From contig VZRG01000753.1 in assembly GCA_013397435.1 (NCBI GenBank), positions 124,001 to 188,000 of the forward strand: 64,000 bases of DNA, written 5' to 3'. The notes under the pieces are model-generated. The model searched no databases. It worked only from the letters and a program-made list of their open reading frames with translations, and was not told where the DNA came from. The stretch is from Erythrocercus mccallii. Lineage: Eukaryota; Chordata; Aves; Passeriformes; Dicruridae. The position numbers were made by a program, and so were the translations under genes. Each line of letters starts with the position of its first letter. The first letter of the stretch is position 1. Shown here in pieces: positions 23,592 to 37,521 of the stretch.

Positions 23592-24831
23592 GTACGGAGC
23601 AGTCCCCGCTTCTCTCTTTCCGGGCGGCAGCCGCACGTCCCGCAGCCGTGGGCTGGGAGGGCTCGGGTCCCTCTCCCTTGTCTCTCGACCCTGCCAACAC
23701 CAGGTTTCAACACAATAAAAAGCGTGTCTGCCGAGGCGGGTGGTTTTGTTGTCTGCGGTGGGTACCAGGGTCTGCCCAGTGCACGGGCGAATCCAGCAGG
23801 AGCAAGTGATGAGCTGCTTCCCTCGACAGTCGTGAGAGTAGGGAGCTGGTAGAGCTGCGTGGACAAGATGCACGGAAAGGTATTGACTTCAGCAGGGCAC
23901 TGAATTTTGGAATAACGGGACCTGCTCAAGTATTTCTGGATGCAGGGGTTAACCTGTGAAAACCTGGGGGTTTTGAGTAGAATCTAGTAAACTCCATGAA
24001 GTGTTCCCTTAAAAACTGGCATTCGGTTGAAAGAACAACTAGGCTAAATATATAAAAAATGTATAGAATAGGAGAGCAGAAAAGAAAAAATAAACATAAC
24101 AAGACCAGAATGACTAGAGAAACTACAAGTTGGCATCCTTATGTGTAAAAGGCTACGGTTCACTTGCATCTTTTCATTGAAGACCAGAGGTAATTTTCTG
24201 TTCTGTTTGGAGCCTTTTATGTAGGGATGTGTGTGTGTTAATACTTCTGGTGGTGTGATTAATGCCGTGTTGTTGCAGTTAGGAAACACAAATAACATGG
24301 ACTGAAACACGGAGTACAAGGATGCATAACGTGAGCAAGTTGTGGTGGTGCTTGCCACACTTGCCTGGGGTTAGCTGGATGAACAGATGGCTCCTGTCAT
24401 GACTAAGGAGGAGTGTTGTTTAGCAGACTTCTGTTCGTTAATGCAGATGTTTGGGTTATTGTTCAAAGAACAGTTTACACAATGAGTACCTTTATGGAAA
24501 GAGAGGAGTTTTATATCCTGCTGAAGTGATGATTTCCATTACGTAGTTTATTGTGAGTATTACCAAGGGCAATTCTCAGAATATCCTCTGGGAGGGTGCT
24601 GGTGTTCTGGGCACTGCAGCGACTTATTTATGGGTGGTTTTCTCCTCAACTTTGACTTGTTACATACTTGTCTGGGAAAGTCTATGGTATAGGAGCAGTT
24701 TAAATGACACATTTTCTCAGTATCTTCCTCATTCTGTGTGGGTAGCAACAGTGGAGGTTTTCTTGCTTTATTTTTCCTTGGCTAATTGAGGGATGAGTTT
24801 AACAGTTTCCTGTGGCTAGACTATTTGTGCT

Positions 24832-24861
24832 TTCCCTGCTTTAAGAAGGAAAAGCAGGGAA
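24832..24861. repeat. 11-bp perfect hairpin with 8-bp loop
   Basis: Arms ttccctgcttt (24,832-24,842) and aaagcagggaa (24,851-24,861) are exact reverse complements. The stem is too short on its own for a typical microRNA precursor and does not extend outward. Confidence 0.85.
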
Positions 24862-27800
24862 CAGAAGGTTGGCAGAATCTGTAGTTTAGGTTTTCCACAA
24901 GGGATTCTCTTCTGATCTGGCTAAATCTTATAGAAAAGTAGTGTGTGACTCTGCTACCAAGAACTTATTCTTGACAGTGCCATTACTGAAGAGCAGCAGT
25001 GCCCAATTTGCTGTCTGGAGGCCATCCCCTGATAGCTGTACAAGTTTCTCAATACCTTTTTGCATCTTTGCCTCTTCACAGGCAAATTTTGAGTCATAAG
25101 GAATATTGGTATGTGAGGGATAGGACAAAGAGCAGGTAGTGTAATAGCAAAGTAGAGATACTTTCATTACCTGATTAGGAACCTTAGCTCCTTAGTGTCA
25201 CTTGGAAATTAAGTTGACTTTATAATGATTTGCTGCTGCTTAGTAAGCAAGCTTTGATCTCTTGACTTGTAAAGGGTGATAGGCATTGCCTATGCTCTTT
25301 CCATCCTCTGGATTAGCTTTCTTCCCTCAGCCTGGCGGGACTGAAGGCAAAGGTGACCAAAGCTTGTAATGAGTAAGAAATAAGGAGGCCTTAGTTACTT
25401 ACGTGTTTCTTGAGGAGCTGCAGTTCTCTATTGCCTTTGGACTTTCTTACTTAATTGTGTTCATCTTCAGAAATTCATTCAGCACTGGATTTCTCTGTAC
25501 TGATGGATTTGCAGATGTTTTGTCTCCCTAGGAAGCATCAGTGTACCACAGAGCAAAGTGCTGGGTAAACACCTGTACCTAAGGGCTTGTGGAAAATTAA
25601 ACTGAAAATAATAAACCAGCTTGTTTTAAAATGTGTGACTTCTGACTGTCAGAACTTCTGGTAGTCATCGAAGGTTCTCTGAATAACAGTGGGAATTTGT
25701 GAATGTTCATAGGAAGTTTTCTAAATTAAGGGTAAAAAAAGCTTGCTCAAAGCAAAGCAAAATATAGCAGGAAATTGAAGTGTGGAGCATGGAGGACGGT
25801 GAGTTAGTGATATGGCTTTTTGTGTAAGATGTTCTCAACGTCTTGAACTGCTTGACTTTTTGTAGGTAGAGAAGCACTGGTAAAAGTGAATTCCAATGTC
25901 TGTGGGAGCATAAAGACAAACTAATTTTGGATAAGTTAATAAAAATTGGTAATTCTATTGATCCCACTTGTAAGTAATATGTAGTGCTATTGCAAGAGTT
26001 AAGTGGATGGCAAGATGGCACTAACACTTCCAGAATTCTTGAAGTGTGAGCATGAAGAAGGAAGAGATGTTTCTTCTTTCACCAGGCTCTCTGGCATAAA
26101 TCAGACTTTGAGAAAGTGCAGAGAAATGGCCAACTTCTTTTGTGTTCTTGGAACTTCGTAACAAACTATTTCAAAACATAGTGCTGCATGTTACAGGCTA
26201 GATTTAGCTTGGCCCTTGACATGTGCGTATATAGGGCTGTCACTGTTGTTTATTTTACTGTAGCAGCAGTGATTACATCTGTAGAAATACCTCTTCTACC
26301 TGTCTTCAGTCCTGCTCTGTTCAGTTTGAAAAACTGTATGGGTTTTTTTGGACCTTTCAGTAAAAGGTAAATTATGTTCTGTTTTCAGCTGAAACATTTT
26401 AGAAGCTTAGAAATATGTAAAAAATGAATAAATGTTATTACTTTATCCAACACTGCTGTATTGCGGTATTAAATGTTTGTTATTAACAAAGCTAACTAGT
26501 ACATCTTTTGACATAATCAGCATATGTCAAATATTTGTCTGTTTCACCAGAGCATTTCTGTACTTTCAAGTCCAGTAAGAAATGAAACATTGATGTTGAG
26601 GAAATTTCCAGTCTCTCTATAGAGCTCTGTGCCACTTACTGTGACATTTGTGCACTGGAGCAACCACTCTGCATACTGAAGCCCTGCTTCCTGGAAAGTG
26701 GCTGAACATGCCTGCCTGTGGGAAGTAGGGAGTAAGTGTTTTGTTGTCCTTTGCTTCTCTGTGTGACCTTTGCTTTATTAAACTGCCTTTATCTTGACCC
26801 ATGATTTTTTTTGCATGGTGTTTTCTCTGTTGCTTGTTCTGCTGAGAAGAGGAATGATAGAACAGATCAGGGAGTACCAAGTGTCCAGCCAAGGTCAGCC
26901 CACAACAAGATGGGAAACAAGCTTCCCTACTGCCTTGTAAGACCAAAGGAATACAGGTGGAGTGTGATGGTAGGGGGTTGAATGCTGTGTAATACTTCTG
27001 AGATGACCAAAGTAGTGGCATGAACACTTTTCCAAATGTATCCTTGATGATGACTGGATATTTTACTTAAAGTTAGAATGTTCTATAAATTTTGTTTCCA
27101 TGTAAATACAGTTCCTGGATGTTTCATAGTAATGCAAGCATTTACTCTGATATCAAAGGCTTGTTCTGAATGTATAACCGTGCTGTAACAGGAATTTCTT
27201 CCAGTGCATTTAGTAAAAATCACCAATTAAGTGATTTGAGCCCTTCACTTGTTGCATGTATTAATGTTGATGCAAAAGAAGTTGGACTTATGGTTTATTA
27301 GTCCTGGAGGAACAAGTGTGTTAACTTTAAAGGCATTAGAAATGGTCTCCAAAATTTTGAAGGCAGTGAAGTTGCTTTGTAAACGTTGGTCTAGGTAATA
27401 TTCTTCTGTTTCAGGCCTGGTAGTGTATCCTGGTGCGGATCTGACTTGCATCTGAATCAGGACTCCAGGTTCAGTCTGAGTTTGTGACTTGAGTGGGAGG
27501 TTGGACAGTGCAGCAGTCAGGAAATGCAAAATTCAACTTGTTTGTTTTTAATGAATCTTGAATCTAAAAGTCTTTTTCAGAGGTTTCTTATCAAAACAGA
27601 CTTTGAATTGATCTCTTTGGGTGGTCTCAAAAGTTTCATTATAAATCCAGAAAATCTTCAGTTCAGAAACTTGTCTTCCACACAGGCAAAACCTAAATTC
27701 TGTTAGAAAGGGTAATGAGCAAGAAGTCTTCAGTGTTTACTTTTAAACTGTACAAGCTCTTAAAATTTAAGTAAACAGGTGAGAATCAATTTCTTTTCTC

Positions 27801-30800
27801 GTAAGGCAGAAGCACTTTGCCTGGGGAATTTAGCCCTGAAGACTCTAACAAGGTTTCTAGTGGAATCATAAGTCCTGTATTAGACTAGTGTTTATCTGTG
27901 GTCCCAGACTGTTCCATCAATCTTTGCAGGATGCTTGCTGGTGACAAAATTGTAGACACAATCTTTATTCTTCCTTTTACTTCATGTGTGTGGCATTAAA
28001 CGAAGCCAAGTGTGTTGTTTTGTTGGCTTGTGTGTAGGTACTGTAAAAGTCAGTTGTGATTTAGAGATGTTAATGCTTTTTTAATGTGTGGGGAGGTTCT
28101 CAGTGGTGAAACAGGAGTTGCTGGTATCACTAACCAATTAATATTGACCCTTGTAACCCAAGTAGTGTTCTCTATGATCTGTGGTTGAAAATGTGGATTG
28201 TAGTCTGCTATGTGTAATGAATTTCTCTGCACTTAGTGGTATAATCTGGTATTCATCTTGCACCAAAATGTACCCATGTTCTTTAGGTAAAAATGCCTCT
28301 ATTTCTGTTCAGTTTATTCTTAGTAGAGTTCAGACAGTGGCCATTTGTTTTATTGTGTTTGTGTTAGATTTGAAATACTCTTCTGTTGTCATGTGAACAG
28401 ATTGCTTGCTTAACTGCAGAACAGCATTTTGAAATTCGTCAAAGAAGGGATGTATTATTATAATCTGAAAGTACAAGTCTAAACATGTGTGAAACTAATC
28501 CTCTAACTCTTTTTAGTGTTAGGTAGGTAGTACTTTTAAGTGAAGAAAAATACTTAATGTAATATACTTTTCTAAATAAGCAAAAATTTGTTTCCTGCTC
28601 TGCAACTGTTGCTGATACTGCAATCTACCACAATGAAAAAGGCTTGGGTACAGCTATAGAATGATTCTTTTTGCAATTAAAATTCACTAAAAGTACCTGT
28701 TATTGTATGCCCGGTGTTGTGTATAGAGATTATACCTGCGTATTTGAAGCTGCTGCATCTTTGGTCTTGGGCTGTTCCTAGGGCAAGACCCCCTGGACAG
28801 TTAAATTGTTGAATTTTGTCTAGATGAAAAGAAAAAGCCACAGATGTGGGAGTTCTTGTGCCCTTTCACCTGCTGCATGCTGAGCTCTCTGGTATCCTGA
28901 AATTGTTCTGGTGGTTTCTAGCATGATGAACTCCATAAATCAGCCATAGCAATGCAGCAGGTGAGTTAAACTGGGTCCCTTTTTTCTCTTTTTAGATCTC
29001 CACGACTGCTAGTGGTCTGTAGAAAAAGGTAGAAGAGGGAAAATTATCTCAAGTGGACCTAAGTAGAGTTTAAGAAGTGTAATAACTGCATTCCACATAG
29101 TTTCTAGGGGTTGTGAAGATAATTACATTTCTCTCAAGACTGACTAAATATTAATTTCTTCTGCCCCCTGCTTGTCACTAAAATACTGCTTAAATTGTGG
29201 TGATATTTAGAGTTAAAAATTGGCTTTAAAACTGAAGCTAGCCCTCTGGCTTTTAGACAGCTAGCTGGCTTATGTGACTTGTTTGATATTGTTTTTCAGT
29301 ATCTTCATATTAGTGCTGTGTGTTTAAGTGGAGGCTGTTTTGTGTTTGCACAGTAACTAAATGTACTAAACTTACTTAATTAGACAGTAGAATTTCAAAG
29401 TTAACTGTGCTGGTCAGCTGTTTTTATTGAGCTGTACTTGCCAGCAGGGCTACTGCAAAGCAAGGGTATATTACTGTAGTGATGATCTCACGTGCATGCT
29501 GAAACAGTATCACGCCTTCAGAGCTTTTAGTACTGCTCCTAAACAGTCTTTGTTTAAGGTATTTTTTACTGAAAAACAGCCAGGAATCTGTTCCCCTTTT
29601 TGTAGGGATTTCATGAATAGAGAACTCATGCAAAGGTCTCTTCTGTTTGCATGCTTTAGGAAAAGCCTCCAGGGTACTGCGTTTTGGAGCAAAAGTGCTC
29701 TTGCTTCTATTAAATGTGACACGTGGTCTGGTTTTCAGGTTAAACTGAGCGTAAGCAGTTGTGGCAGTGCCTACTCTGTACTAGGACTACAATAGTGTAG
29801 GAGCCTTTCCTAGTGGAAATAGTAATGGTAATAGAAATGGTAATTAACATCAATTACATTAGTTGTTGCAGTCTTTTACTGCTTATGTATGTGGCAGTAG
29901 GGCTGCTGATACCGGGCAGTTTGGAATAAGGTACTTCAGGTGAAAAGTTCTAAAAAATCCTTACATGGTTGAGAGGTGATTCTAATGAGCTAGAAAGTAA
30001 TGGGACTGTTGTGCTTCAGTGGACAGGAGTTCATAGTGCGTTTTCGTGTACTTTTGTCTTAGCAGTGCTCTGTGTAAGGATAGGAGCTGAATTGAAGCCC
30101 TTGAAGATAAGCTTGTTGCTGATGCAGCTTTGGAGGAAGTGCAGGTACTTCAGCCAGGCTGGGTTTGTCAGCCTGATCATCTTGCTCCTGAAATGGAGCT
30201 TGTGCACCAGGGTAGGTAACACTACTTGACTGCTCAAGTAATGATAACCACTGAGTATTGCACTTAGCCCCCTACCTTTTTATTGGGTGCTGATGTAGGA
30301 TGCAACACTCAGGATGCGCATGACTAGAAAATAATGATGTAAAAATGATCTGAAATGTCTGTGCTAATTTAGATTTTCCCTTGTATAAAACACTCCTCAA
30401 TGTTAGTGGCTGGTTGTCTAGCTGACAGCTGTCTGCTTTATTTCTTTTCCTTATGAGACCTTGAATTTAACTTGAATAAACTGCTTTTCTGAAGAGTTTT
30501 GTTTTCTTATTGCAGCAGACCCAAATCATTGTGGCCTGCATAAAGCAAGTTCTACTGGAACTTGACCTGCAGGGAAATTACTGGGCTATGTTAATGTGTC
30601 TTGACTCTTTTAAACTTGCATGAAACAATTTTCCTCTAAATCATATGATTTAAGGAAAGAGGGCTCAGGGATTCTAAGATGTGATCAGTTCTACCTGTAA
30701 TAAATGAGCGGAAGAACAAGTTTTCCAAACAATGGTGCCTTTAGTTGCTTCTGGTGGGAGCCCATACTATAAATTAAGAAATAAGGCGTATGGGGAAGTG

Positions 30801-33800
30801 GTGAGGTGCTTGAGATGAATGCTATCCCACTGATAAATTTTCTTCACCTGGAAGCTGCTAGAATTGTTTTCAGTCAAAGTTAAAATTGATTAATTCTAAT
30901 GCATTTGAATACTCTCAATCAGTTTCATTGTCTCTGTGGATAATTTAAGACAACAGATTGATCTTCTAGAGTTCTGCTGCGCTTTGTTGGGAAATCTTTC
31001 AGGGTCTGATGTTTCAGTAGCTAAGCAGAAGAATGTCCCTTAAAACCATTTCCTCTCATGACAATATATGAACTTGTATATATAAAACATCTTTGGTTTT
31101 ACGGAGAAACTGTAGCAGAGTGCAGGGAAAGATGGAAACAAAGTAGGCACTTGGACCCTGCACAGTGGTTGTTCCAGAGCTGCACGACAGATATAATGTC
31201 GCGACTTGTAGTTTTTTTGCATTGCTCTGCCAAGCTTTAAGCAATAATATCTTGTAGCATTCAAGTTGTTGCACTTTTTACTATGCAAGAGTAAATCCTG
31301 TTCTTTTCACGCTCCTTTGTTCTGCCCTGAGCTCAGGGACTCTCAGGTATTTAAATCCTCACATACCCTTTTCTTGGCTGACAGAAGCATAGAGCCATAA
31401 ACAGAGCAGTGAAACCCTTTCTGGCTGGAGTCTTCCTCTGTAAGACCTGTAGTCTCGAGGATTCATCTGACAGAGCAAGACCCTTCAATTGAGTTGGGGG
31501 CTGCATTTGTTCAGGCTCCCTGTTATAAAATCAGAAATGAGTATTTAGGACCTATCTTTCAGTCAACCAATAATAATTTCACAGGCATATAAGTAATTGC
31601 TTCTTATAAGCCCTCATGATGTATTTTTCTGGAACTTGTAAACAGTTGATTTTTGTCTCTTTAGCAAGCTTCAAGAAAGTGCACCATCTTCCCTATGTGC
31701 AAGGATGTGGATGACCTTTTACTGTCATTTGCGTGCAACTGCTGAGAACCTTGTTAGTGACACTTGGGTTTAGAACAACCTCCTCAATATTCTACATGAC
31801 AGCAGCTTGTTAATGAGATGTTCCTGTAAATGAGCGTTCTCTGTACTCAGTGTAATAACTGGATGTTGTTTTTTCTGTTAATATCTCTTGAAATATGTAA
31901 AGCTTGCTGCTGTATCTTCTGCTGCAATGGTGACTGCCTGCAGGTAGCTTGTCATGCTACCTCTGCACTTGAGAGCTTTAGCAGAACCTCAGGTACTGAT
32001 GTCAGTCTTGCTGTTAAGTGTCATGTGCCTGGCAAGACCTTAGCATGCAAGCACCATTCCACGAAAGACGGTATTTGAGCTCTTCAGTCAAGGAGATCAT
32101 CTTGGGTCTTCTGGGGTTTTTATTTTCCTTCTCTGTCACTGGGTATCTGACCTTTTGTACATGTTGATGGACACAAAGCCTGTTTGGTGAGAGAAGAGTT
32201 CAAGTCTGTAACATTCACTTTAATTGCCCAGCCCTTTTGCTGTAGTTCACATGTCTGTGCCTGGCTTTCTTGGTAATTGTTCCTGCAAATTGATGTGTGT
32301 TAAAAGCACAGACATCAAGTGATACTCCTTCAGCTTTTGGAGAGTATTTCAAGTATGTGAACTGTGGCACAAGTAGGTTTGTGTGAATGCTGTCTAGGGA
32401 AGGACAGTTTGTTGTACCTGTGACCCCTGGAAATGGGACCCCATGTGTCTCAAGGAGGTCCTGTTTTCTTAATCATGATTATCCTGAAGGTGAATTAATC
32501 TCAGATTTGCCATTCTAAAGGAAGGGGTGGAAGTGTTTTAGATGGCTGACTGGAAAAGTGCAAACTGTGTTTCACTGCATATTGCCAGCATGTGTACGTG
32601 TCTCAAGTAAGTAACTGCTCTGCCTCTATTACTGACAGCCTTTGCCTCTTCAACAATTAGTCAGTCAAGTAAAACCTGACTTTATAAAATGTTTTTGGGA
32701 AACAGGGAAAAAGGCAACGAGAGTGGTTGTGCAAAAGTTACCTATGAATAAATAGAGGAACTATACTGGAGAATTATGCTGCTGAGTTTCTCAGTGCACT
32801 GTTTGCTACTTTTCATTTGACTGTTATTAAAATTACTAGGTAATCCTTGGTCCTTGGTTCTTTAGTAATATGGTAATGAATTGAAGTATGTGAATGACAC
32901 TAACCTTTTGCAAGTTATACAGTGATTGCTTTCAAAAAAATCTCTGCACTGCCCTAGAAACAGTGGGGCCAGACCCAGCTGTAGTCAGGTGTATCCAAAT
33001 TCATTTAACCGAGTTTTGTACTGTTCTTCCTGACTTGCACAGTGGTGTAACTTGAAACATGATTTATGTGAATTAACTTGCAGGTGTAGAGGAGACATAT
33101 CTTCTGATGTTTGCACACCTGTTCAACATTCAAACTTGTGTAGTTAAGTGAGATTTACATTGGTAACAGATGTTGCTTTAGGAGAAACCAGTTTGTTGTT
33201 TGTTTTCCCCCTTGTGCTTCCCTCCTCTACCTGCTTCAACCTGTTCTGTGAGCTGCAGACCTTGTGTTCTTGGAGTTAAGGTGGCTCTGATTGCAGCTGG
33301 GCAGAGAGCTAACCTGCCATTTATTTATTTTTAGTGACCAAAACTGTGCTATGAGTGAGCTGACTGAAGTTTCTATCTGTTCATCTGTAGGTTTTAACTT
33401 TCCTGAGCTTTGATTATCCTGAAGTTGTTGCACATCTATCTGTTGGGTGGGAGCACAAGAGTTTTTTATATTATTTAAAAATAAGTATTGTATTGATCAT
33501 TTAAAGAACTGTTCTTCAGAGCCAAATCAATTCACTGCTCCTGCCCAGCTTAGACTGCTAGTTGGGTTTTTGTAAGAAGTTTTCTGTTTGAATAACCTTT
33601 TGCTTTTTATTCATACTTGTGGTTGCTGTTCCTGGCCTGTGTGGTAACAGCTGATTGTGCCTACCTCTAATTAGAGCTGTACATATTTTCTGTGGGCATC
33701 TGTCAAGTTACTTAAGCAACAGAATACATGGAGTGCTTAGTATGTACAAACCTCTTTCAAAAGAACTTTATTGTGTTGGCATTAACATAATTGTTAGAGT

Positions 33801-34967
33801 AAGAATCATGTTTGAGACAGCTAGCTGTGAAGTTGGTAGGTGGTAGAATGGTGTAAATAAATGTTTCAGCTTGGTTGCAGTCAAATTCTTGTGTTCTTAT
33901 AATCATAGCAATGTGATACCTAGAGGAATACTATTCTGATATAAAATACGCCATTGCTTGCCGTCTGATTAGTACTGCTTGGAGAGTTTGCTTCTGGGTC
34001 TAAACTGTGAACTTGATTAACCCATATTTTTAAGTCACAAGGTAATTCTGAGAAGTGTGTTTAATTATGTTCCATATTAAAGGAAGGTTATTACACATGA
34101 GACCAAGCAAATGTGTCTTAAAACAAAAAAACTAGTACTTAGAGCTGGAAGGAATGAACAGCACTTGAAGGAATTAACTTCATTTATATGAGAACTGGAC
34201 TTGCTTTAAACCTGGATGTATGATTTCACTCATTTGGCTTACTAGGTATGAGCCATGATGAAGTCCAACCACTTGAAATTTCTGTAAAATATTATGTTGA
34301 GTATTTAAATACTTGATTCTGGTGAGCAGTAATAGTAATAGAAAGGGATTTGTAGTTGCTTGAAGAGGAAATGAGGCAAGTTCCCAAGATAAGCAGCATC
34401 TTCACTGGTTTTTAATTGTGGGGTTTTTTTTAAACTTGTCCCACTAATTCTTCTTTAGTGTTCCAAATAGAGCCTTTAATAACAAACTGTGCCTTGTTAC
34501 ATCTAGTTAGTGTTTGATTTTTGAAAGATGCAACAATGTCTGCTTAGATGGCTTGGAGTTGGGAATGGGGCTGATAAGAAGGAAAAGGAGGTGTTTAAAG
34601 CAATCAGCTGGAAAACTTAGTTCTCTGACCTTGTCCATACTGAGGCAACAGAACCCTACTGAACTTGGCTGCTTGTGGATCAAGTTAGTAGGAGTTTTAT
34701 GCATAGCAGCTGCCTGTTGTGAAAGGCAGATCATGTAGCTAAAGCATTTGATTATCCTAGTCCTTTTTAATTTCTGAACAGCAATGATGTGCATTTCAGT
34801 TGATCTGGAATGCTTTTTGGTGGGAGAGAGAGGACTAGACTTAATGGAGAGGTGGTCTTGGCACTGCTAGGAAATGTCAGTAATATAGGAATTGGGAAAC
34901 AATTTTTCTTTTTATCTTGAAAGCCAAGTATCTTAGTGTTCTCAGTTCCTTGGAAATACAAGACTTC

Positions 34968-35055
34968 TTTAAAAAACCAAAACAACCCAAACAGGAGCAA
35001 AGCACAAACAAACCCCAAAATGAAACCACAACCACAGCACCCAAACAAAACGATG
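34968..35055. repeat. A/C-rich (CAAA/CCAAA) low-complexity tract
   Basis: A long purely A/C-biased stretch with repeated CAAA, ACCACA and CCCAAA words and almost no T. It has no gene signal and belongs to the same class of tracts seen elsewhere in this window. Confidence 0.8.
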
Positions 35056-35340
35056 CCTGAAAATTCCTGTCATTGCTTGTTGGGCCTTTGCAAGGCATAC
35101 TGAGCTGCAGGTGCTCACTTCTTAAAACTCCAACTCATGCTGATGGCCAGTAGTTCAGTAGGTGAAGGTTCTATGCTAATGGTTAAATTATCATGTCAAC
35201 TTTGACACCTTTTTCTGAAGTTGTACTCAGGCCCGTTAGGGATTTGATGTGAAGATGACAAGAAATTAGATGCGTGATTAAGGCTAGTTAGTACAGTATG
35301 TTTTTGTTTTAAGGCAGAAGAAATAGTAGTTGTAATTCAG

Positions 35341-35380
35341 TTATATATATGTTAGTTACAATATATATATCTATATAAAA
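35341..35380. repeat. AT-dinucleotide-rich segment
   Basis: Two interrupted (AT)n runs flank ttagttaca. It is a simple repeat likely to be length-variable and lies about 500 bp before exon W2. Confidence 0.8.
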
Positions 35381-35894
35381 ATAGGAAAAAAGCCAAAAAA
35401 CATTCATCTGAAAAAGTGTGTATTGTTCTGGAGGATTATTCATAGCTGAGCATAAGTAATTCTGGAGTAGAAAATGAAGCATTTTAAAAATGTGTTGCAA
35501 AATTTCTAATTTCTGTCATTCAACTCTGCCTCCTCCAACATCTAAATTGTTTTCTGATGAGAGGTAAGCCCCTGATCAAGTACTTGGAACTGAAATGAAA
35601 GCTTGCCTGTTCACAGTGCTGTAGTTTGGATGGATGGTAAATTGTCTGATAATTCATCCAATGACAAAGGTACCAGTGATAGAAGAGGGCCCGAGAGCCT
35701 TCTGGATCTGTGTGATAACCTCTTTTGTGTGGTACAGCTCCTTATCATAGCCAAAGAAACTACTTCCTCCATATTCTTAAATATGTCTTTGTTATCTTTG
35801 AACTGCTTTCTAACACTGACTTTTAGACTTTTTGGTCATGATCCCCACCTGAATTTCTGATGAAGTACTAAGATGAAAATCTTCTACCCTGCAG

Positions 35895-35994
35895 CACAGC
35901 CAAGTACAGCGTGGTGACATTTCTACCTCGATTCCTGTATGAGCAGATAAGAAAAGCTGCAAATGCATTCTTCCTCTTCATTGCCTTACTGCAG
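35895..35994 (+). CDS. ATP8A2: ATP8A2 coding exon W2 (start of M1)
   Basis: Flanked by ccctgcag and gtattg. The first base completes Ser34. Residues 35-67 include STAKYSVVTFLPRFLYEQ, the conserved amphipathic lead-in to the membrane, then KAANAFFLFIALLQ, the first half of M1. The segment is almost identical to mammalian ATP8A2, with conservative changes such as Val for Leu in SVVTFLP and Lys for Arg in IRKAAN. It leaves in phase 0. Confidence 0.97.
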
Positions 35995-36593
35995 GTATTG
36001 TTTTATTGCTTTGTCTTGTTTATAAAATGAAGTGGTAATGCAGTAAAAGTTACTTCTGTTGTTATGCTTAACTGCAAAGCAATTCTTAAACTTATTTTAA
36101 TAGTAATATTAATGTGGTACGTTGTTGCTAATTGAAATTGAGATAACTTAGAGACTTCTTTCAATGTAGTTTGTAAAGTCAAGCTTTTATTCTTAATAAC
36201 TCAAAATAAGTAGTGTCATAAAACATGGAGCTATTTACCATTGTGAGAAAAGAATGTGTGACTTTCTTGTGAAACTTGTGCTTAGTTAGTCCAGATTACC
36301 ACTGCTTCCATGTGAATTATATAATTTGTATAATTTTCTTGTAAAGAGAAGAGAAATAGAATAAAAGGCATGTACAAAAAGAGTATCTTTCACTTTGTTG
36401 TTGTTTCTTCAAACCTACCTATACTGTAGGCTAGTTTGCCCACTGAAACTGGATATCTGTGAGGCACAAATCACTCAGTAAATCAGAGGACTTTGTGTTC
36501 TCTCTTCTGAGAGCTTTGTATGAAATTCTAAATGTACTAGAAATTAATTTTAAATACAAATATAAAATGGGTATCTTTGCCCTCTGTTTACAG
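35995..36593 (+). other. ATP8A2: ATP8A2 intron W2-W3, 599 bp
   Basis: A short AT-rich intron with no recognisable repeat or nested gene. Confidence 0.9.
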
Positions 36594-36692
36594 CAAATTC
36601 CAGATGTCTCTCCAACAGGAAGATATACCACCTTGGTGCCATTGCTATTTATTTTAACAGTTGCTGGCATCAAAGAAATCATAGAAGACTAT
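36594..36692 (+). CDS. ATP8A2: ATP8A2 coding exon W3 (end of M1, M2)
   Basis: Acceptor ctctgtttacag, donor gtgagt; phase 0 on both sides, 33 codons. It encodes QIPDVSPTGRYTT, the conserved turn between M1 and M2, and the M2 helix LVPLLFILTVAGIKEIIED (residues 68-100). The QIPDVSPTGRYTT turn is a signature shared by ATP8A1 and ATP8A2. Skipping the exon would preserve frame but remove M2, so it is expected to be constitutive. The last residue is Tyr where mammals have Phe. Confidence 0.97.
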
Positions 36693-37521
36693 GTGAGTAT
36701 GATTATGGGGAAGGCTGTGCTAAAGACCAAATGTCTCAATAAAAAGCTATGGAGTACCATAACGCCATGCATCTCTGAAGTCTCTTGAGTCATTGCTCAA
36801 CAGCAGCAAAATATTGTTTTGACTTTCAAAGTGCTTGACTAGAATTTCTGTAACATACTGAAATAAATATTTTCATTATAGTTGGTGAACAAGAAAACAG
36901 TAGAAATCAGGACATTTGTTTCTCCCTCTTCAAACTTGCTTTTTAATGCTTTTATTAGAAAGACATTGTAGAGTCCTGACAAATATGTGGCCTTTTTAGA
37001 TGGCCTTGGACAAGGGGGTTAAGTGGGAGGCAAGCAACTTAATGATGAAGACTGTTTTGGGGAAAATCTGCACTAACTCGCTTATATACTTTCCATCAGA
37101 ATGAGATCTTTCTGCTTTGCAGAGTACTCATGAGTGAAATCATTTGGATATCAGTCTAAAGAATTCCAGCACATGGAATTTAAAGTACATCTGCTATCTA
37201 AATATCATGGTCCTTATTGTTACTTTTGTTTTTATTCAAAAAACCCCAGATTTGGAGACACTTTTTTACCACTGATAAAGGTTTGAGCCTGACTTCCAAC
37301 ATGGGGACTTTAACTTTGAAGTTTATAGTTTTATTCCTAATATTCTTTTACAAACCATTTGGATTTAGATGATCTGTGACTTAAAAAAACCAAAAAAAAC
37401 CCATAAAGGCAAAAAAGACCCAATGTATTATCTTTCAGTTTGTCTTATTTTTAGCTCTAATGGTTCTGGAATTTGTGATGAAGTGTAATGAGGTGTAATG
37501 AAATGTTTTGTTTCCTTACAG
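36693..37521 (+). other. ATP8A2: ATP8A2 intron W3-W4, 829 bp
   Basis: AT-rich, with a short A/C-rich run at about 37,381-37,425. The phrase aatgaggtgtaatgaa shows a small local repeat of the word gtgtaatga just upstream of the acceptor. Nothing else was recognised. Confidence 0.85.

Larger units (their letters stand above)
22848..23680. promoter_or_regulatory. ATP8A2: CpG island, probable ATP8A2 promoter region
   Basis: This is the only strongly GC- and CpG-rich segment in the window, with abrupt borders against AT-rich DNA. It holds several GC-box (Sp1/KLF-type) words, for example cggggcgggg at 23,171-23,180, ggggcgggc near 23,000 and gcggggcggg near 23,205. It also has a gcgctgtcc word at 23,228-23,236 resembling half of a REST site, and an E-box cagctg at 23,244-23,249. 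No TATA box is convincing. The island encloses exon W1, as expected for a promoter close to the first coding exons of a neuronally expressed gene. The start of transcription cannot be placed from sequence alone. Long open frames on both strands here result from GC-rich composition. Confidence 0.8.
23592..35894 (+). other. ATP8A2: ATP8A2 intron W1-W2, 12.3 kb
   Basis: The largest complete intron in the window. It starts in the CpG island and soon becomes AT-rich. It holds an 11-bp-stem hairpin at 24,832-24,861, an A/C-rich tract near 35.0 kb and an AT-rich run at about 35,341-35,380. I recognise no nested gene or LINE in it. Short open frames on both strands look like chance. Confidence 0.85.

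Noticed and set aside
22837..23700. 287-codon open frame on the minus strand, and other long frames in the CpG island
   Set aside because: Extreme GC content removes stop codons in all frames. The translations are low-complexity (Gly, Pro, Ala, Arg), overlap one another on both strands and resemble no protein family.
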